A DNA stretch of 64,000 nt, from assembly GCA_041390905.1 (NCBI GenBank), contig JAWKPA010000013.1, positions 1,116,001-1,180,000 of the forward strand. The letters run 5' to 3'. Origin of the DNA: JACKCD01 sp041390905. GTDB taxonomy: Bacteria; Chloroflexota; Anaerolineae; Promineifilales; Promineifilaceae. The translations under genes were made by a program, and so were the position numbers. Of this stretch, positions 60,919-64,000 are shown piece by piece. The stretch's first letter is position 1, and the number at the start of each line of letters is the position of its first letter. Under the pieces are notes generated by a model, which ran no database searches, was not told where the DNA came from, and saw only the letters and a list, made by a program, of their open reading frames with translations.

Positions 60919-61152
60919 TCAGCCATTGATCCACGCTTCCAACTGTGCATCATCAATCATATAATGCGCCGTTCGTTCCCGCACCTTGGCCGCTTTGGCG
61001 GCAATCAAGGCCACATCAGGTCTGGGTTTTTGCAAAGAGGCCTTCAGCAACATAATGACTTCACTGTTGATGCCGCGCCGGTTGGCCTTGGCCAACGCTT
61101 TTAGCCTTTCATAAAGATCATTGGGAATGTTTTTGATCGTCAGACTAGCCAT
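60919..61152 (-). CDS. Ribbon-helix-helix antitoxin-like protein (FitA/Arc type)
   Basis: A 77-residue protein: MASLTIKNIPNDLYERLKAL gives the RHH strand and helix A, KANRRGINSEVIMLLKASLQ helix B. FitA/StbC-type antitoxins start this way and usually precede a PIN-domain toxin (FitB/VapC). No PIN toxin follows; instead come a 28-residue ORF and HicB. ATG 61152 is preferred to a GTG one codon before. Confidence 0.8.
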   Translation of the reverse strand: MASLTIKNIPNDLYERLKALAKANRRGINSEVIMLLKASLQKPRPDVALIAAKAAKVRERTAHYMIDDAQLEAWING

Positions 61153-61168
61153 CACACTTTCACATCTG

Positions 61169-61229
61169 GCGATTAGAGATTAGAGATCACAAACCTTCAC
61201 CAATCTCCAATCTCCAATCAACCAATCTC
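61169..61229. repeat. Family A inverted repeat
   Basis: GGCGATTAGAGATTAGAGAT pairs with CAATCTCCAATCTCCAATC in the right arm. It lies between the fdrA gene and the RHH gene in the minus-strand operon. Confidence 0.7.
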
Positions 61230-62887
61230 TACCCCTTCATCCGCGCCAACAACGCCATCATTCGCTCATTCCCCCCCGCAGGCGGTCGCCACTCCACATG
61301 AACGGCCGTTCCCCCCTGCCCCACCACACTATCATAAAACATCTCCAGCCCCACGTTAATCGCCGCCAGCGGCTTGTTGAGTGGGCTGTTAGCCATGACG
61401 GTTGGTTCAATGGGCGCGGCCAGCGACCACGACACCGCTGCAAAAGCGGCCGTTGGGTCGGTAAACACAATCGCCCCCGCCTCCTGTAGCCGCTCCATTT
61501 GCTGCGCCCGATTTTGCGGGTCGTCGTCGGTGCCGATGAGCAGCACGGCGATGGGCAAATCGCGCTGGGCTTTGGCGGCGGCAATCGCCGGAGCCAACTC
61601 CGCCGCCGGGTCGGGGTGCGCCCCCTCACCCAGCACCACATCGAGCAAGATGAGGCCCACGGCGGGGTCGGCCGCTTCCTGCGCCAGCCGCCGCAGCCGC
61701 AAGCCGTTGTCCATCATTGGGTGCAGCCGCCCCTGCGTAAAATCATCCTCGCCCATGTCCACCACGGTGTGGCCGTGGCTGTGGAACGCATCGTCCAGCT
61801 CCACCACCCCATCGAGCGATAGATTGGCGTGCAGCGGGGCGACAGTGGCGCGGAGGGTGAGCAACGCTTCATAGGCCAGCGTGCCGCCGGAAAAGAGGGC
61901 GCGAAGGTGGCCCTTGGTTTTGGGCAGCGAGGGTGCAGGTGTGGCACCACGCGGCAGCGAAACGGCCAGGGATGCGGTTTCGGACAGTGAACGGGCAAAA
62001 TGGAGGTTGTTGAGCTGGTGGGCAGGTGGGGCGTAGCCGAGAAAGTTGACGATAACGGGTTTGCCGGTGGCGCGGGCGGCGGTGAGAAGCTGGTTGGCAA
62101 CGGCCGTTTCTGGCGGTTTCGACATCAGGACAATAACGGCCGTTTGCAGGTCATCGCGCAGCAGTTCCAGCCCCTGCAATGCCGTCGTACCCCCCACCGC
62201 CCCCTTCAAATCCCGCCCGCCGGTGCCGATGGCGTGGGAAACGCCGCCGCCGAGGTTGTGGATGTGGCTGCTGATCGCCTGAATGCCGGTGCCAGACGCG
62301 CCGACAATGCCCACATCGCCACGCCGCACCCGGTTGGCAAACCCCAGCCCCACGCCGTTGACAATGGCCGTACCGCAGTCTGGTCCCATCACCAGCAGCC
62401 CGCGCTCGCGTCCTTTCTGTTTGAGGGCGATTTCGTCGGCCAGCGGCACGTTGTCGCTGTAGAGAAAGACGTTTTTGCCCAAATCGAGCGCGTCGTGGGC
62501 GACTTTGGCGGCATAGCGGCCGGGAACGGAGATGAGCACCCAGTCGGCGGCGGGGAGTTGGCGAACGGCCGTTTGTAAGCTCTTTGGCCGAAACGTTTGC
62601 GTGGTCGTGCTTTGCCGCTGTTTCAGCAGGTCATCCACTTGGGAGAGGGCGGCAGAAACGGCCGTTTCCCCCTCCCCCTGCACCACAATCAGCAAATCAT
62701 CTGACCCTGCCGTTACCCCCTCAGGCCATAGCCCCAGTGCCGCCAAAAGCTCCTGATTGGCCGGCGTCGCCATCACCACCCCGGCATCAGCCACCCCCGG
62801 CAGTGCCACCAGCTTGCTCTGTAGCTGCATCAAAACAATGGAGTCGTAGTACGCTCCCTTGCGAATTTCATATTGAAGGTTATTCAT
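61229..62887 (-). CDS. fdrA: FdrA (AllF-like), acyl-CoA synthetase-fold protein
   Basis: A 552-residue protein, equal in length to E. coli FdrA. The N-terminal third has QYEIRKGAYYDSIVLMQLQS and GVVMATPANQELL. CoA-binding/ligase-fold segments follow: VLISVPGRYAAKVA, GPDCGTAIVNGVGLGFANRVRRG, GIVGASGTGIQAISSHIHNLGGGVSHAIGTGGRDL and LRALFSGGTLAYEA. FdrA (AllF) is a subunit of oxamate carbamoyltransferase in E. coli, and DUF1116 here supplies AllG. ATG 62887 begins the conserved sequence; it lacks a strong Shine-Dalgarno. Confidence 0.93.
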   Translation of the reverse strand: MNNLQYEIRKGAYYDSIVLMQLQSKLVALPGVADAGVVMATPANQELLAALGLWPEGVTAGSDDLLIVVQGEGETAVSAALSQVDDLLKQRQSTTTQTFRPKSLQTAVRQLPAADWVLISVPGRYAAKVAHDALDLGKNVFLYSDNVPLADEIALKQKGRERGLLVMGPDCGTAIVNGVGLGFANRVRRGDVGIVGASGTGIQAISSHIHNLGGGVSHAIGTGGRDLKGAVGGTTALQGLELLRDDLQTAVIVLMSKPPETAVANQLLTAARATGKPVIVNFLGYAPPAHQLNNLHFARSLSETASLAVSLPRGATPAPSLPKTKGHLRALFSGGTLAYEALLTLRATVAPLHANLSLDGVVELDDAFHSHGHTVVDMGEDDFTQGRLHPMMDNGLRLRRLAQEAADPAVGLILLDVVLGEGAHPDPAAELAPAIAAAKAQRDLPIAVLLIGTDDDPQNRAQQMERLQEAGAIVFTDPTAAFAAVSWSLAAPIEPTVMANSPLNKPLAAINVGLEMFYDSVVGQGGTAVHVEWRPPAGGNERMMALLARMKG

Positions 62888-62898
62888 CGTTATACTAA

Positions 62899-62973
62899 AG
62901 AGACTGGAGATTAGAGAGTGGAGATTGACACGTTCTTTAATCTCCACTCTCTAACCTCTAATCGCCTAATCTC
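62899..62973. repeat. Family A inverted repeat overlapping the 2Fe-2S gene end
   Basis: GACTGGAGATTAGAGAGTGG pairs with CTCCACTCTCTAACCTCTAA-like sequence. The right arm (GGCGATTAG on the minus strand) provides the last codons and stop of the 62958 gene. Confidence 0.75.
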
Positions 62974-63434
62974 CCGCTCGCCGCCTTCTGCACCGCCGCC
63001 ACAATATGCTGGTATCCCGTGCAGCGGCACAAGTTGCCGGAAATCGCTTCGCGGATTTCGGCTTCGGTCGGATGGGGGTTTTCTTGCAGGAAGGGGATGA
63101 GGGTCATGAGGAAGCCGGGGGTGCAAAAGCCGCACTGGAGGCCGTGTGCTTCCCAAAACGCCTGCTGCAGCGGGTGAAGCTGGTCGGGCGTGCCCAGGCT
63201 TTCGACGGTTTGCACCGTTTGGCCGTGGGTTTGGGCGGCAAACATGAGGCAGGAGCGAACGGAACGGCCGTTAACCAGCACCGTACACGCCCCACACACA
63301 CCATGCTCACACCCCACATGCGTCCCCGTCAGCCCCAGCTCATGGCGCAAAAAATCGCTCAAAAGCAGGCGCGGCTCCACATCACGCACAATCTCGCTGC
63401 CGTTTACGGTTACAGTTAAGGGAAAAGTGGTCAT
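62958..63434 (-). CDS. 2Fe-2S subunit of a molybdenum hydroxylase (CoxS/XdhC-like)
   Basis: A 158-residue protein with both iron-sulfur clusters. GCEHGVCGACTVLVNGRSVRSC near residues 40-62 is the plant-type cluster, and CGFCTPGFLMTL with SGNLCRCTGYQHIV near 105-145 the helical-bundle cluster. It passes electrons from the molybdopterin subunit to the FAD subunit of CO dehydrogenase/xanthine dehydrogenase-type enzymes. The FAD subunit gene is upstream (63522); the large Mo subunit is not seen and may lie beyond the window. The stop codon lies in a repeat arm. Confidence 0.94.
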   Translation of the reverse strand: MTTFPLTVTVNGSEIVRDVEPRLLLSDFLRHELGLTGTHVGCEHGVCGACTVLVNGRSVRSCLMFAAQTHGQTVQTVESLGTPDQLHPLQQAFWEAHGLQCGFCTPGFLMTLIPFLQENPHPTEAEIREAISGNLCRCTGYQHIVAAVQKAASGRLGD

Positions 63435-63448
63435 AGATTTCAAGAAGA

Positions 63449-63522
63449 CAAGAGACTGAGAGACTAAGAGCCTAAAAGACTATACAGTCTCCCAGTCTCC
63501 TAATCTCCCAGTCTTTCAGTCT
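63449..63522. repeat. Inverted repeat (AGAGACTGAGAGACTAAGAG type)
   Basis: AGACTGAGAGACTAAGAGCC pairs loosely with CTCCTAATCTCCCAGTCTTT; both arms have short AGACT-like tandem units. It separates the two Mo-hydroxylase subunit genes. Confidence 0.7.
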
Positions 63523-64000
63523 CAATTCTTCACAGCCTCAAACGCCTGCACCAACGCCCGCTGCGTCAACACCTTAATGAGATGCCGCTTATACGCCGCC
63601 GAAGCGTGGATGTCGTCGGTGGGGTCAATCTCCTCGCGGGCGGCCAGTTCGGCGGCAGCCGCAAACAAATGGGCCGTGGGCCGTCTGCCCAGCAGCACCG
63701 CCCCCGCCTGCTCCGCTACCAAAGGCACCTCGCCCACATTCAAGCAAACCAGCCGCGCCGCCGCGCAGGTGCCATCTGTCGCCAGCGTCACAATGGCCGC
63801 CACCCCCGCCAGCGCATAATCGCCGTGCCGCCGCGCCATCTCCACAAAGCCGGTGCCGCTGCGCGGGGGCAATGGGGCCACAGCAATCTCCGTCACCATT
63901 TCGTCGGCGGCTAAATCGGTGGCAAACAGGCCGGTGAAAAAATCCGGCGCGGCTACCTGGCGGCTGCCGCCACTGCTTTGAATGGTCAATGTCGCCTGCC
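63522..64000 (-). CDS. FAD-binding subunit of a molybdenum hydroxylase (CoxM-like), 5' end beyond window
   Basis: About 159 residues of the C-terminal part are visible; the frame continues past 64000 and the start is outside. APDFFTGLFATDLAADEMVTEIAV, FVEMARRHGDYALAGVAAIV and SAAYKRHLIKVLTQRAL are the conserved end of the CoxM/XdhB FAD domain and its C-terminal cluster-binding-like domain. With the 2Fe-2S subunit downstream it forms part of a three-subunit molybdenum hydroxylase. Such enzymes hydroxylate purines and other N-heterocycles or oxidise CO. Confidence 0.92.
   Translation of the reverse strand, partial: QATLTIQSSGGSRQVAAPDFFTGLFATDLAADEMVTEIAVAPLPPRSGTGFVEMARRHGDYALAGVAAIVTLATDGTCAAARLVCLNVGEVPLVAEQAGAVLLGRRPTAHLFAAAAELAAREEIDPTDDIHASAAYKRHLIKVLTQRALVQAFEAVKN

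Larger units (their letters stand above)
811..63272. repeat. Dispersed decamer AACGGCCGTT, about 99 copies across the window
   Basis: The palindrome AACGGCCGTT (often AAACGGCCGTTT) is found about once per 650 bases, almost all within genes. Examples: 811, 1447, 2238, 8240, 8271, 13975, 14008, 18327, 21540, 28499, 28600, 36921, 40770, 53747, 62099, 62135. At 60% GC about 0.1 copy would be expected by base composition. Being a palindrome it has the same three readings on both strands: Asn-Gly-Arg, Thr-Ala-Val, or Arg-Pro. Thr-Ala-Val is commonest. No exact copy lies in 45160-49144. Counted by eye, so the number may be off by a few. Confidence 0.9.

Noticed and set aside
2852..63522. Interpreting the GGAGATT-type repeats as a CRISPR array
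   Set aside because: They occur as single inverted pairs in separate gaps, without regularly spaced direct repeats or unique spacers.

Overview
The window is about 60% GC and looks like chromosome of a Chloroflexota bacterium, most likely Anaerolineae-like. This is inferred from gene style: long Thr/Pro linkers on secreted proteins, a SARP/NB-ARC/TPR regulator, LLM and TIGR04076 proteins, and FdrA/DUF1116 and cyclase-family catabolic genes. No rRNA, tRNA, CRISPR array, prophage or transposase was found. Two features dominate. First, the palindromic decamer AACGGCCGTT occurs about 99 times by my visual count, mostly inside genes, resembling the cyanobacterial HIP1 phenomenon. Second, nearly every intergenic gap holds a long inverted repeat from one of about ten families, whose arms are themselves built of short tandem units.

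Layout. 1-2652: large SARP-type regulator, cut by the window edge. 2.9-9.6 kb: secreted or membrane proteins (CAP-LysM protein, metzincin protease), a Cys/Met-metabolism PLP enzyme, and an orphan thiamine-binding lipoprotein behind a TPP riboswitch with its own terminator and promoter. 9.7-21.7 kb: housekeeping-like singletons (trpA, DUF255 protein, GT-C membrane protein, DUF218 protein, Hsp70-like, phosphoesterase, LLM oxidoreductase, ino1, MBL hydrolase). 21.9-37.9 kb: MFS and ZIP transporters, adenosine deaminase, a PQQ/FG-GAP lipoprotein, biotin carboxylase, a GAF histidine kinase, a sugar-binding lipoprotein, a quinone-oxidoreductase-like enzyme and a polytopic membrane-subtilase fusion. 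38.0-41.5 kb: catabolic group (DHDPS-like, RraA-like, hydantoinase B). 41.6-43.4 kb: an APH-like kinase and an alpha/beta hydrolase.

43.6-46.96 kb is a tightly overlapping operon (ABM monooxygenase, cytochrome P450, S10 carboxypeptidase, VOC protein). It is followed by a class II deacetylase gene bracketed by near-identical inverted copies of one repeat, then a TenA-like gene. The stretch 45.16-49.14 kb contains no exact decamer and may be recently acquired. 49.2-54.9 kb: aldo/keto reductase, orphan MerB-like lyase, MFS exporter and two GT4 glycosyltransferases.

54.9-64 kb is catabolic again. A fused tandem cyclase protein, whose first half has lost its metal ligands, lies divergent from a decayed DUF4258/YgiT-type toxin-antitoxin pair. 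A cyclase-YciI pair follows. The last operon runs on the minus strand: molybdenum-hydroxylase FAD subunit (partial), 2Fe-2S subunit, FdrA, an RHH antitoxin-like protein, a 28-residue ORF, HicB, DUF1116 and a methyltransferase. FdrA and DUF1116 are homologues of the oxamate carbamoyltransferase subunits AllF and AllG, so this end probably handles nitrogen-rich ring compounds.
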